A stretch of 64,000 nt of DNA from G963662605 sp963662605 (GCA_963662605.1 OY759785.1:1798001-1862000); one strand, 5' to 3'; numbered from the stretch's first letter, positions 49,914 to 59,130 are shown. The notes: a model not told the origin generated them from the sequence alone. Made by a program: numbers and translations.

Positions 49914-51566
49914 CTATTTCCCTGATAGTAACTTTAAATATTGATTCTGATTAGTTAGTAAACCGTACGCCGCCTGGTATTGGCGATCGTACTTTAAGCT
50001 TTCTCTGATTCTGCCCTCGGAATTAGTAAACCTTGAGGCTAATTCGATTTTTACTTCCTCTAAAATTTCTTTCCTGTACTCTTCAACACCTGAAGAAGAA
50101 GTTTTATCTATTTGTTTCTTAATATCCTTCAACTGGGGTGAAACATTCCGGAACTGTTTATCTTTTTCGCTTAGCGTGATAATATCAGTAAATTTTTTCT
50201 CGAACTCCGAAATATATACATATTTTTCTCTTTCGAGGAATTTTTTTAGCTCGGAGAGCAGATAATCGTTACTGAAATCAATAAAAGCCTTATTGGTATC
50301 TTTACTACAAATATAATTAACAAATTTGAAGAAAACACCTTTTGCCAGCATATCCAGTACAACTCCCTGGGGGTCGTCCCCGGTAACAATTGTATCAGGG
50401 GTTATTCCACCCGCCGCAAATACGACACGTTTATTGTCCGTATAATACTTTTTATCGGATATAGAATCGCTTGCGAGGATTGACGGATTATCTTTTGCAT
50501 AGTTGATCTTTTGTATGCATCTGCCGCTCGGCGTGAAATACTTTGCCGTCGTGATTTTGAGCGAAGTATTGTAGGAAAGGGGAACCACTGTCTGTACAAG
50601 CCCTTTACCGAATGATTTTTCTCCGAGGATAACACCACGATCGTGATCCTGTATAGCGCCCGCTAAAATTTCCGATGCAGAAGCACTACCGTCGTTTACT
50701 AATACGATGAGCGGTATATCGCCAAGCAAAGGTTCCTGATTAGCATATCTCAGACTTGTACTTGCGGAATCCCTGCCTTTTGTTGAAACAATAAGTGCGC
50801 CTTTTTTGAGGAACCGGTTACAAATGTCGGCTGCAACATCCAATAATCCGCCGGGATTATTTCTGACATCAAACACAACGCCCTTAATTTCCTTCTGCTT
50901 GCGGAGGCTGAGAAGTGCATTTTTAATCTCTTCACCGGCAGGCCGGCTGAACGCAGTCAGCTTGATGTAAACATAGTTCGAGTTTTCCGGATAGAACTGA
51001 GCGAAGGCAACGTTCTTTAATTTTACCTCGTCACGCCGCAGCTCAAAATTCAGAGTGTCTTTTATACCTTCACGGAGAATTTTTAACTTAACATATGTGC
51101 CGGGTTCGCCTTTAACAAACTGCGAGATATTCTCGAAATTCTTCTGGTCAACCTTGATTCCGTTAACTTCGGTAATAATGTCGCCAACGTGTATGCCCTG
51201 CTTTTGAGCGGAGTACCCGTCAATAAGCTCCATGATAGTAATACTATTATCGCGCAATCCGATGGTTACGCCGATTCCGCCGTATTTTCCATTGGTAAGC
51301 AGGTCTATATCATCCTGACGTTTTTCGTCAATAAATACTGTGTATGGGTCAAGTGTGGAAAGCATTCCTCTGATGCCGGCGCGCATAAACTCTTCCGGGT
51401 TTATTGCGTCAACGTATTCAAAGGCGATTTCTTTATATATCCGCGTGAATATGTCTATGTTTTTGGCAACATCGAAAAAGACATCTGACTTAACGGCAAA
51501 AAATCCTGAAAGCAGCAGCAGGGGGATTGCGATGGTGAGAATATATACAAGGCGCTTATTTTTCAT
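49914..51566 (-). CDS. C-terminal processing protease CtpA (S41 family)
   Basis: A 550-residue S41A peptidase. It has an N-terminal membrane anchor (LVYILTIAIPLLLLSGFFAV), a PDZ domain (about 85-165: GIGVTIGLRDNSITI, GDIITEVNG) and a protease core with the catalytic Ser in NDGSASASEILAGAIQD and Lys in GEKSFGKG. An extra C-terminal helical region follows (about 400-550). It cleaves proteins in the periplasm near their C-termini. I prefer the ATG at 51566 because a longer frame (51608) would overlap tmk by 53 bases; the chosen start overlaps by 11. Confidence 0.9.
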   Translation of the reverse strand: MKNKRLVYILTIAIPLLLLSGFFAVKSDVFFDVAKNIDIFTRIYKEIAFEYVDAINPEEFMRAGIRGMLSTLDPYTVFIDEKRQDDIDLLTNGKYGGIGVTIGLRDNSITIMELIDGYSAQKQGIHVGDIITEVNGIKVDQKNFENISQFVKGEPGTYVKLKILREGIKDTLNFELRRDEVKLKNVAFAQFYPENSNYVYIKLTAFSRPAGEEIKNALLSLRKQKEIKGVVFDVRNNPGGLLDVAADICNRFLKKGALIVSTKGRDSASTSLRYANQEPLLGDIPLIVLVNDGSASASEILAGAIQDHDRGVILGEKSFGKGLVQTVVPLSYNTSLKITTAKYFTPSGRCIQKINYAKDNPSILASDSISDKKYYTDNKRVVFAAGGITPDTIVTGDDPQGVVLDMLAKGVFFKFVNYICSKDTNKAFIDFSNDYLLSELKKFLEREKYVYISEFEKKFTDIITLSEKDKQFRNVSPQLKDIKKQIDKTSSSGVEEYRKEILEEVKIELASRFTNSEGRIRESLKYDRQYQAAYGLLTNQNQYLKLLSGK

Positions 51567-52179
51567 GCTGTTGTTCAACTTCCAGAACCTTTTTAATAAT
51601 AATTTCATGAATCAGTTCAATAGGCATCGTGGCATCTATGTAAAAAAATCTTGGTTCGCTTTTAACAAGCTGCAAATAACCTTCGCGGACATCCTCAAAA
51701 AACTTCCCGGTAGATGTCTCAATACGGTCTAATTCACTCGTTGATTTCTTCTGGCGCTCAAATGCCACACTGACCGGAATATCAAGGAAGAAAGTCACAG
51801 CCGGTAGATATTCACCGACGGCAAAAGAATTAACGGCTTTCACCATATCGAGTGCCACGCCTCTGCCATATCCCTGATAGGCAGTTGTTGAATCAAAAAA
51901 GCGGTCGGAGAGAACGTACCATCCGTCTTTCAGCATTGGACCTATGTGCTCCCGGACTAACTGTGCCCTTGAAGCAGAGAAAAGGAGGATTTCGGTCTCG
52001 GTACACATCTTGTGATTCTTGTTATCCAGAAGGATTTTTCGGATCTGTTCGGATATCTGTGTGCCGCCGGGTTCGCGGAGCAGGGTGACTTTTTCACCAC
52101 GGGTTTCCAAATACTTTTTCAACAATTTAATCTGGGTGGATTTCCCGCAGAAATCAATTCCTTCGAAGCTTATGAACAT
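51556..52179 (-). CDS. tmk: Thymidylate kinase
   Basis: This 207-residue protein has P-loop FEGIDFCGKSTQI (G-x4-GKS), the substrate motif SDRFFDSTTAYQGYGRG and a LID region with R residues (FERQKKSTSELDRIE). It phosphorylates dTMP to dTDP. The P-loop has F and C in place of the usual G and S (normally EGxDGxGKST), a modest oddity. It overlaps ctpA by 11 bases and lies 2 bases after the YbbR gene. Confidence 0.92.
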   Translation of the reverse strand: MFISFEGIDFCGKSTQIKLLKKYLETRGEKVTLLREPGGTQISEQIRKILLDNKNHKMCTETEILLFSASRAQLVREHIGPMLKDGWYVLSDRFFDSTTAYQGYGRGVALDMVKAVNSFAVGEYLPAVTFFLDIPVSVAFERQKKSTSELDRIETSTGKFFEDVREGYLQLVKSEPRFFYIDATMPIELIHEIIIKKVLEVEQQHEK

Positions 52180-52181
52180 GC

Positions 52182-53126
52182 TCAGTACTTTTTAATGATT
52201 GGTTTAACAAATTCGGGTTTTATGTAATTTTTTTCAACATTAGATGGTAAGATAATACTCGGAGCGAGAACTCCCAAGGTATCATTTAATATATCTTTAT
52301 AGTCAATCACTGCCTTAAAATTATCGTTGTTTAGCTTCGCGAGCACATTAATTCCGCCTTTAACGCCGAGAGTAATCTGCCCGGGGGAAAGTACTACTTT
52401 TCTATCGGGTGGCACGTTAATTACTGTAACCGGAATATTCTCAAAATCATGATCTACGATTTTCTGAACATCGAAGTAGCACTCCACGCTTGAAGCATCA
52501 TACTCCACACCCGGAATCTTTGTGAGCTGCAATTTGGTTGAAAACGACTCATCTATCTTATCAAATTTAATAGCCGTGGTTTTGATAAAATCAATTCTCT
52601 CAAGAGTCTTTTTGGTCGCGAAGATTTTGATCGAGTCGGGAGCTAAAACAGGGGGGCGGGCAAGTCCGTATCCTTCTTTGAATGAAATGACGGCTTCAGA
52701 TTGCACTTTAACATATGTTGAGATTGTTCTATCAAGATTTAACTGGATTATCTCAGGCGAAATTTCAAGAACTGTTATTTCCGAAGACAGCCATCCGTTT
52801 TCAGCCAGAGAACTTTTCAGGTTGATTTTGGATTTTCCGGGTTCATTTGATGCAGAAGCATAAAATACGGGATTTGCAATCTGCTGTAATTCCAAAATAC
52901 TCCATCCCCGGCTTTTGATTCTTATGCTAACCGTCTGGGGCACATTATTACCAACAGAGTAGCCGTCCGGAAGGTTGATGATTTTGAGCGGGATGTTTAT
53001 GGTAATGAAGTATTGTTCGGAAAGCGAGATGGATACCCAAAGAACGATTGAAAGCAGGGCAGCAGAAACAATTATCGGAAGATTTCCCTTTTGTTTCTTA
53101 CCGTCAACTTTAACATCATTTTTCAT
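52182..53126 (-). CDS. YbbR-like domain membrane protein
   Basis: This 314-residue protein has one N-terminal transmembrane segment (LPIIVSAALLSIVLWVSIS) and a periplasmic part with about three to four beta-rich YbbR repeats (each with a strand such as INLPDGYSV or NVPPDRKVVLSPG). YbbR/CdaR proteins regulate the diadenylate cyclase CdaA in Firmicutes. No cdaA gene is seen here; PgpH-like c-di-AMP hydrolase is at 37182. It precedes tmk. Confidence 0.78.
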   Translation of the reverse strand: MKNDVKVDGKKQKGNLPIIVSAALLSIVLWVSISLSEQYFITINIPLKIINLPDGYSVGNNVPQTVSIRIKSRGWSILELQQIANPVFYASASNEPGKSKINLKSSLAENGWLSSEITVLEISPEIIQLNLDRTISTYVKVQSEAVISFKEGYGLARPPVLAPDSIKIFATKKTLERIDFIKTTAIKFDKIDESFSTKLQLTKIPGVEYDASSVECYFDVQKIVDHDFENIPVTVINVPPDRKVVLSPGQITLGVKGGINVLAKLNNDNFKAVIDYKDILNDTLGVLAPSIILPSNVEKNYIKPEFVKPIIKKY

Positions 53127-53165
53127 TGGTCTTATATATAGTGCAATAAAATTGCGAAAAGCACT

Positions 53166-53990
53166 TTACTTCTTATACGAATTAAAATAGTAAAGGAGTT
53201 CCTGTCTGTTTGCTTTTGAAACATCTCTTCCGATTATGGGGAAACTTTTAATTTGGCGAGCTAAGTGCCGTAACTGATGGACGTTTAAGGTTTCAATGCC
53301 GGTAAGGTCGGGGATTTCCTCCTCAATTTCAGGCTCTTTGATTTCTTCTTCTGCCTGAATTTCAGGTTCGGGAATTTCCTCTTCAGCCTCAACTACAGGT
53401 TCTTCCTGCTCCTCAATTATTTCTTCCTTAGGTTCGTTGAATGCTGAGAATAGAGTTATTTCTTCCTCAAATTCATCTTCAACTTCAGGAATAGGCTCTT
53501 CTTCCACTTCGGGTTCAGCAGGGGTGATTTCCTCTTCAGGAACATATTCCTGAATGCCCTCATCTTCAACATCTGCTTCTTCTACGGGTGGAGCAGGCTC
53601 GGGTTCGGGTTCAACTGGTTTGAATTCTTCGACCGGTTCAACTTTTTTAGTCTTTTGGCGGGACTGCTTCTTCTCGGTTTTTACCTGTTCCTTAGGAGCA
53701 GGGCTTTCGTTTTGTTCAACGATTCCGGGAAACAATTCTGCAAGTTGAATATCGGGACGGGGGATGACGAGTGTGGATACTAATTGACCAACCCGGCTTG
53801 CTGCTGCTGCTCCCGCGTCAACGGAAGCTTTAACGGCTGCCACCTCACCAACAACGGTGATGGTTATCATAGCAGGGTTAGTTTGTTCTTTCCCAAGCAA
53901 AGTAACATTAGCGGCTTTTGCCATGGCATCAGCCGCCTCAATTGCTCCAACTAAACCCTTTGTCTCTATAAGTCCAAGGGCTAATGACAT
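53166..53990 (-). CDS. Microcompartment shell protein with acidic tail and SAP-like end
   Basis: This 274-residue protein starts with a BMC domain (residues 1-95: ALGLIETKGLVGAIEAADAM and VDAGAAAASRVGQLVST). At the pore position it has TNPAM instead of the glycine-rich loop of its neighbour. A Lys/Gln-rich stretch (about 100-117) and a Glu/Pro-rich linker with repeated EEEIPEPE-type units (about 117-225) follow. The last 50 residues (LNVHQLRHLARQIKSF and RQELLYYFNSYK) are helical and SAP- or Rho-N-like. EutK is known to combine a BMC domain with a nucleic-acid-binding tail. It follows the canonical shell gene with 11 bases between. Confidence 0.85.
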   Translation of the reverse strand: MSLALGLIETKGLVGAIEAADAMAKAANVTLLGKEQTNPAMITITVVGEVAAVKASVDAGAAAASRVGQLVSTLVIPRPDIQLAELFPGIVEQNESPAPKEQVKTEKKQSRQKTKKVEPVEEFKPVEPEPEPAPPVEEADVEDEGIQEYVPEEEITPAEPEVEEEPIPEVEDEFEEEITLFSAFNEPKEEIIEEQEEPVVEAEEEIPEPEIQAEEEIKEPEIEEEIPDLTGIETLNVHQLRHLARQIKSFPIIGRDVSKANRQELLYYFNSYKK

Positions 53991-54001
53991 ATGTAGTTAA
54001 C

Positions 54002-54283
54002 TTATGCTTTGCGCTTAGGAAGAATAAGTTCAACATCAGCATGCGGGCGAGGGATAACATGAACTGATACTAATTCGCCAACGCGTTGAGCTGCTGCTGC
54101 TCCGGCATCTGTGGCAGCTTTAACTGCTCCGACATCACCGCGTACCATTACGGTTACATAACCGCCGCCGATAGTTTCTTTACCGATAAGTTCAACTTTG
54201 GCTGCTTTAACCATAGCGTCGGCTGCTTCAACTGCTCCGACTAAGCCTTTTGTTTCGATCATGCCAAGGGCATCAAGTGTCAT
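54002..54283 (-). CDS. Canonical BMC-H microcompartment shell protein
   Basis: This 93-residue protein is a PduA/CcmK-type shell hexamer subunit: ALGMIETKGLVGAVEAADAM, pore loop ETIGGGYVTV, VRGDVGAVKAATDAG, and the end VISVHVIPRPH-like segment VSVHVIPRPHADVE. It would form the facets of a protein organelle. GGAGAATAACTT precedes the ATG. No signature enzymes (aldehyde dehydrogenase, phosphotransacylase, lyase) or pentameric vertex protein lie nearby; the gene pair is flanked by YbbR, tmk and ruvX. Confidence 0.95.
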   Translation of the reverse strand: MTLDALGMIETKGLVGAVEAADAMVKAAKVELIGKETIGGGYVTVMVRGDVGAVKAATDAGAAAAQRVGELVSVHVIPRPHADVELILPKRKA

Positions 54284-54376
54284 AAGTTATTCTCCGTAAA
54301 TAATTGATTTAGTAACCTTAAAAATAGTTTAACTGTATTAAATAGCCAAATATAAAATGATTTCTTATTGATTTTT

Positions 54377-54799
54377 CTAAGAAATCGTTTGTAAGTAATC
54401 TTCTAAAATAACTGCTGCGGCGTTCATATCAATGAGACTTTTTTGCCTTCTTTTACTTTTTTTTGCCACCGTGCTCCGAATTCGCTCCTCCGCGATGCTG
54501 GATGAATACCTTTCATCGAAGAACAATACCTCCACTTTTGCCAGCTCATACAGCTCGTCTTTGAACTTCCGGATGGCAGGGGCAAGCCGTGCTTCGGTGC
54601 CGTTATCGCAGTATGGCAGACCGAGAATGATTCTCACGATGTTCTGCTCCCGGATAATTTGCAAAAGATGCGGCATGAATTTCTCATCGTTAGGCAGAGT
54701 TGTATATGGTGAAGCAATTATTTTTAACGGATCGGTCAATGCGAGCCCCACCCGCTTTTCACCGTAATCAATCGCCATATACCGGCTTTCATCATGCAT
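54377..54799 (-). CDS. Putative pre-16S rRNA nuclease RuvX/YqgF
   Basis: This 140-residue protein has the RNase H-like YqgF fold with the D in MAIDYGEKRVGLAL, E in the RIILGLPYCDNG segment, and ERYSSSIAEERIR with the DERYS motif. It processes the 5' end of 16S rRNA. I chose the ATG at 54799 (MHDESRYMAIDYG) over 54835 because that would overlap the Rel stop by 32 bases; the start is 4 bases after the stop. Confidence 0.88.
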   Translation of the reverse strand: MHDESRYMAIDYGEKRVGLALTDPLKIIASPYTTLPNDEKFMPHLLQIIREQNIVRIILGLPYCDNGTEARLAPAIRKFKDELYELAKVEVLFFDERYSSSIAEERIRSTVAKKSKRRQKSLIDMNAAAVILEDYLQTIS

Positions 54800-54803
54800 G
54801 TGT

Positions 54804-56975
54804 TTATACCTCAAGCCTTGTGACGCTTGAAACACCTTTTACTTTTTTCAAACGGTCAATGATTCTTGACAAATGTTCAAGGTTCTGTACGAACAACGTT
54901 ATGGTGCCTTCAAAATATGACTCTTCGGAATCAATACTAATTGATTTAATATTCGTATTCCGATAAGCAACGATAGAATTGGAAAGCTCGTTAAGGATAC
55001 CCGGAGAATCCTTACCGCGAACAAACAATCCGACAATAAAGCTGGAGTCTTCAATTTCCGGCCATTCGATAGAAACCACCTTCTCGGGTTCTCTCTTTGA
55101 AATCTCTATCAGGTTGTGGCAGGTCTTCCGATGGATTTTGACGCCTTCGCCCGTTGTTATGAATCCTGCTACCGGGTCGCCGGGAATAGGATTGCAGCAC
55201 TTCGAATAGGATACAAGCATATCCGATTTGCTGCCGTTTATTAAAATTGTACCGCCGGTTGAGCGGGCGTAATTTTTGAACTCTTCGTACTGAGACGGAA
55301 CATCGGACTTCTTTTTATCTTTTTCGGTTGTCTGACGGAAAGCTTCGTCCAAGTCAAGCTTACCTAATCCGATAGCTTTGAAGAAATTTCGGGCGTTGTC
55401 GAATTTCTGATCGAGCGCAAACTTCATTGTTTCGTCCGGAGAATAAGACAGCTTCATTTTCTTCAGCTTCTTTTCCCAATTCTCTTTGCCTTTTTCTACA
55501 ATAACGTCTTCTTCTTTGTTCAGCCACTTGCGGATTTCCGATTTCGCCTTGTGGGTTTTAACAAATTTCAACCAGTTCTTATTGGGATGCTGGTTTTTAG
55601 AAGAGATGACCGATACCTGATCGCCGCTGCTGAGGGGAGTATCAAGCGGTACGATACGGTCGTTGATTTTCGCGCCGATACAATGGAAACCAACCGCACT
55701 GTGCACGGCAAATGCAAAATCAACCGGAGTTGAATTTACCGGAAGCCTTTTTAAGTCGCCCTTGGGTGTAAAGACATAAATCTCATCATTGTAGAGATTC
55801 ATTTTAAAATTATCAATGATGCTCTTTCGCAGTTCATCTCCGCCGCTGCTATCAAGAAGGTCTCTGATCCAGTTAACATACTGGTCAATGGAGTTATCGT
55901 TCTCGGTTTTGCCTTCTTTATAACGCCAGTGCGCCGCGACTCCCTCCTCGGAAATCTCGTGCATCTTTCTGGTGCGTATCTGGACTTCGACTAATTTTCC
56001 TTCTGGCCCGATTACCGTTGTGTGCAAGGACTGGTAGTTGTTCGCTTTAGGAATAGCAATATAATCCTTGAAGCGGTCGGGAACAGGAATGTAACTGCTG
56101 TTAATAACTCCGAATACTGTATAGCACGCGTTTGGGTCGTCCGTCGCGAGAATTACTCTGATAGCGAACAAATCGTAGATTTCTTCAAACGGCTTATTCC
56201 GCTTAATCATTTTACGGTAGATACTATATAGATGCTTCGCTCTGCCGTTTATTTCAAATTCAATGTGATATTCTTTTAACTTGGCAACGAGCGGTTCTTT
56301 GAATTTTTCGATATACTCTTCGCGGTCATACCGTTTGGCGTTTATCTTTCGCTTTAACTCTTCATATGCTTGTCTGTTCAATTCCTTGAAAGCAAGATCT
56401 TCAAGTTCCCATTTTACTTTTCCCAAACCGAAACGGTGGGCGAGGGGAGCATAGATTTCCATTGTCTCCTGCGCAATGCGTTTCCTCTTATCGGGATTCA
56501 GGAATTGCAGCGTACGCATGTTGTTCAGACGGTCGGCAAACTTTACGATGATTACCCGAACGTCTTTCGTGACGGACATCAACAGCTTGCGGTAATTTTC
56601 CGACTGATCAATTTCCGTGCCTTTGAAGATGTTCTGTACTTTCGTTAATCCATCCACAATCGTGGCGATGTCGCTGCCGAAAGCCTTGCGGATCATTTCA
56701 ATGGTATAATCTTTATTGTTCTCAACAATATCGTGCATCAAAGCACAGCATACGGAAACGTCGTCGAACGGAATTTCGCTTGCCAGAATTTTTGCTACGG
56801 CAACGGGATGGGTAAGATATGGTTCATCGGATTGACGTGCCTCTTCCGAATGCGCATTTGCAGCGTATTCGAAAGCTTTTTTTATAAGCGCTTCGTCAAC
56901 CTTAGGAAGATTCGCACGGCATAGCGCCAGCAGCTCCTCTAATTCACTTTTAATTTTAGGGTCAGTAATTGCCAT
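54804..56975 (-). CDS. RelA/SpoT-family (p)ppGpp synthetase/hydrolase
   Basis: This 723-residue long RSH protein has an HD hydrolase domain (HPVAVAKIL, ALMHDIVENN, FADRLNNMRT), a synthetase domain (YDLFAIRVIL, YIPVPDRFKDYIAIPKANNY, EVQIRTRKMHEISEEG), TGS (VFTPKGDLKRLPVNSTPVDF), a zinc-finger/helical region with CCNPIPGDP and C-terminal ACT (about 645-720). It should make and break the alarmone in the stringent response. In the HD motif the usual HDxxED is HDIVEN (D to N). It is the only RSH here; ruvX follows in the same direction. Confidence 0.92.
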   Translation of the reverse strand: MAITDPKIKSELEELLALCRANLPKVDEALIKKAFEYAANAHSEEARQSDEPYLTHPVAVAKILASEIPFDDVSVCCALMHDIVENNKDYTIEMIRKAFGSDIATIVDGLTKVQNIFKGTEIDQSENYRKLLMSVTKDVRVIIVKFADRLNNMRTLQFLNPDKRKRIAQETMEIYAPLAHRFGLGKVKWELEDLAFKELNRQAYEELKRKINAKRYDREEYIEKFKEPLVAKLKEYHIEFEINGRAKHLYSIYRKMIKRNKPFEEIYDLFAIRVILATDDPNACYTVFGVINSSYIPVPDRFKDYIAIPKANNYQSLHTTVIGPEGKLVEVQIRTRKMHEISEEGVAAHWRYKEGKTENDNSIDQYVNWIRDLLDSSGGDELRKSIIDNFKMNLYNDEIYVFTPKGDLKRLPVNSTPVDFAFAVHSAVGFHCIGAKINDRIVPLDTPLSSGDQVSVISSKNQHPNKNWLKFVKTHKAKSEIRKWLNKEEDVIVEKGKENWEKKLKKMKLSYSPDETMKFALDQKFDNARNFFKAIGLGKLDLDEAFRQTTEKDKKKSDVPSQYEEFKNYARSTGGTILINGSKSDMLVSYSKCCNPIPGDPVAGFITTGEGVKIHRKTCHNLIEISKREPEKVVSIEWPEIEDSSFIVGLFVRGKDSPGILNELSNSIVAYRNTNIKSISIDSEESYFEGTITLFVQNLEHLSRIIDRLKKVKGVSSVTRLEV

Positions 56976-57459
56976 TTTCGTATAAATTTTCTCTTAAAAC
57001 CAAGATACAAATTTCTTCTCTTAATTGCAGTAGAAAATTTATAATTCCAGTTTTTTTTGCACTTACTCGAATCATATCTATGAGGAAAAGTTGAACACCT
57101 GAATAATCTGCATTGACTGAGATTGTCATTCCGGAAAATCAGCCGTTAGAATGCTAAATTTTGGTGGAGTCGGTTTCGGCTGATTTATCCGGAATCCATT
57201 TTAGGATATTTTCACCTAATCAGAAATATTACTTAATTATTCCATTCATAAATGAATCAAGTGGTGCCTTACATATCGGAGTTATTCTAACTACATGTAT
57301 GGTGATGAAGCTTGCAGGATGGGGGATTTTATATCGACAAATATGAATTTTTAGAATGGATTCCGGATAAATCTGCCGGATTAGATTCAAACTTAACCAA
57401 TGTTTCTACGGCAGATTTTCCGGAATGACAAAACGGAGAGTCGCTATGATACTGAGTCT
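56976..57459. other. 484-bp intergenic region, mostly a fold-back element
   Basis: The region between rel and the TPR gene contains a 309-bp fold-back element (57123-57431) and no gene. The rel promoter should lie in the leftmost 100 bases. Confidence 0.6.
57123..57431. mobile_element. 309-bp fold-back (MITE-like) element
   Basis: The outer ends, 57123-57145 and 57409-57431, are 23-bp inverted repeats with one mismatch, starting TTGTCATTCCGGAAAATC. Inner arms 57177-57203 and 57352-57378 are 27-bp inverted repeats with two mismatches, based on GGATTCCGGATAAATC. Within each half, the outer and inner arms also pair (AATCAGCC with GGCTGATT). No ORF of note. No clear target duplication is seen. 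Confidence 0.6.
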
Positions 57460-58491
57460 TTATTTAAATTTTTGCACTTCGCTGCGGAGGGCTTTAATTC
57501 TGTCTAATCTTGAGCCAAGCTTCTCCACTTCGTAGGTAGTCAGCTGACTCTCTGCGGGTATTTCGGAAAGTAATTTATTCGCGGTGCCTGCATCACCCAA
57601 TGCGAAATAATTTTTTGCAAGAATATACTTCAGCGAAATTTCGTTGCAGCGATTCTTAACGTAGCTTTTATCAAACGAGTTGTAAATTTCCCAGTAGATC
57701 GCGATTGCTTTTGCGTGGTCGGTCTCTTCATAAATTCTGGCCAGATCCCATTTTAAAAATCTGCTGTTGGGATATTTTTTTATCATCGGGTCAAGGGCTT
57801 CTTTCGCGTGGAAGGTATCCTTGTTCTTCAGGCATATCCAAACGATGTTATGAACAGCCATGTGCGCGTGATAGCTCTTTTTATTGGCGGCAGTGTAAAG
57901 CATCTTTACGGCATCATTCCGCTCATCTTTTTTGAATGGGAGCCAATTGAGGAATTCTGTTTTTTCACCCGCCCAATATTTGAAGATGCCCAGAGAAACA
58001 TACGCGTCGTAAAAAGAGGAGTCTATTGCGATGCAGCGCTCAAAATATTGCTTTGCCGTAACCGATGTTGTTGTACCGGAAAACCAGTCATCACGACTGA
58101 GATAGTGATTCGCTTTATATCCTTCAGCGAGACCTTTGTAATAATTATACCAGGCATTGTTCTTGTCGGAGTTCAGCAGGTGTTCTGAAATCGCGATAGC
58201 ATCATTCAGCCAGTTGGTGATTTTTGTTTCGTCGGCCGGAATTTGGAAATCATTCGCGATGGCCAACTCTGTCGCGGCGAGAAATATTTTACCGAGCGGG
58301 TTCTGCGGAAATTTCTTTTGCAGCATGGAGAAGTTGATGCGGGCTTTGTGATAATCCTGATTGATAAGATTGTCCATACCCGAAGTAACTAATTGCTGGA
58401 TTTCCTGATTCGGGTGGACTTGTGCGAAGCTGCTCATGGCAAAAGAAAAAGAGCACAACAATGAAAACAATAACAGCTTACAGCGTACCAA
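57460..58491 (-). CDS. Secreted TPR-like protein
   Basis: This about 343-residue protein has a signal peptide (LLLFSLLCSFSFAMSSFAQ) and TPR-type helical pairs throughout (DNLINQDYHKARINFSMLQ, DSSFYDAYVSLGIFKYWAGE, FALGDAGTANKLLSEIP). Periplasmic; function unknown. The start is uncertain: the TTG at 58491 gives a normal basic signal peptide; an ATG at 58509 gives an acidic start and greater overlap; another ATG at 58542 overlaps upp by 65 bases. With the TTG, the overlap with upp is 14 bases. Confidence 0.65.
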   Translation of the reverse strand: MVRCKLLLFSLLCSFSFAMSSFAQVHPNQEIQQLVTSGMDNLINQDYHKARINFSMLQKKFPQNPLGKIFLAATELAIANDFQIPADETKITNWLNDAIAISEHLLNSDKNNAWYNYYKGLAEGYKANHYLSRDDWFSGTTTSVTAKQYFERCIAIDSSFYDAYVSLGIFKYWAGEKTEFLNWLPFKKDERNDAVKMLYTAANKKSYHAHMAVHNIVWICLKNKDTFHAKEALDPMIKKYPNSRFLKWDLARIYEETDHAKAIAIYWEIYNSFDKSYVKNRCNEISLKYILAKNYFALGDAGTANKLLSEIPAESQLTTYEVEKLGSRLDRIKALRSEVQKFK

Positions 58492-59116
58492 ATGTTCTGT
58501 CTCCGGCATCTCCCAACCCAGGGAGTATGTAGCCTTTTTCATTTAATTCACGGTCAAGAACTGCCGCGTATATCGGGACATCCGGGTGTTCGTCCAATAG
58601 GTGCTGAACTCCCGTGGGTGAAGCAACAAGGCAGGCAAAAAATAATTTTTTTGCACCTCGTGCTTTTAAATACGAAAGCGCAGCCGAGGCACTGCCACCC
58701 GTTGCAAGCATTGGATCTAACATAATAGTAAGTGAGCTGTTCAATGTCTTCGGTGATTTTGAATAGTATACATCGGGTTGTAGTGTGCTTTCATTCCGTT
58801 GAATGCCGACGTGTCCGACTCTTGCGTCAGGTATCAAACTAATAAATCCGCTTGTCATTCCTAATCCGGCACGCAGCACGGGAACAAGAATAATACCGTC
58901 TCTCAGTACATGTCCGGTTGTTTTTTCTAAAGGGGTTTTTACAGTCACTTCAAGCAGGGGAGCGTTCTTCATAATTTCGGCAGCAAGAATCATAGATATT
59001 CTGCTGACCGCATTTCTGAACTGTTCCTGCTTTGTTAATTCGTCGCGGATTTCCGTCAGGTCTCTTTTTATAAGCGGGTGCTGTACTATAGTCAGGTTGG
59101 GGAAATTTGTATCCAT
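58478..59116 (-). CDS. upp: Uracil phosphoribosyltransferase
   Basis: This 212-residue protein has all UPRTase features: VQHPLIKRDLTEIRDE at the start, the basic VPVLRAGLGM, PRPP loop region LDPMLATGGSASAAL and the C-terminal YILPGLGDAGDRTFGT. It converts uracil plus PRPP to UMP. It pairs functionally with the pyrimidine-nucleoside phosphorylase at 45611, which frees the base. It lies 14 bases after the flavoprotein gene. Confidence 0.95.
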   Translation of the reverse strand: MDTNFPNLTIVQHPLIKRDLTEIRDELTKQEQFRNAVSRISMILAAEIMKNAPLLEVTVKTPLEKTTGHVLRDGIILVPVLRAGLGMTSGFISLIPDARVGHVGIQRNESTLQPDVYYSKSPKTLNSSLTIMLDPMLATGGSASAALSYLKARGAKKLFFACLVASPTGVQHLLDEHPDVPIYAAVLDRELNEKGYILPGLGDAGDRTFGTL

Positions 59117-59130
59117 AGTAAATACCGATT

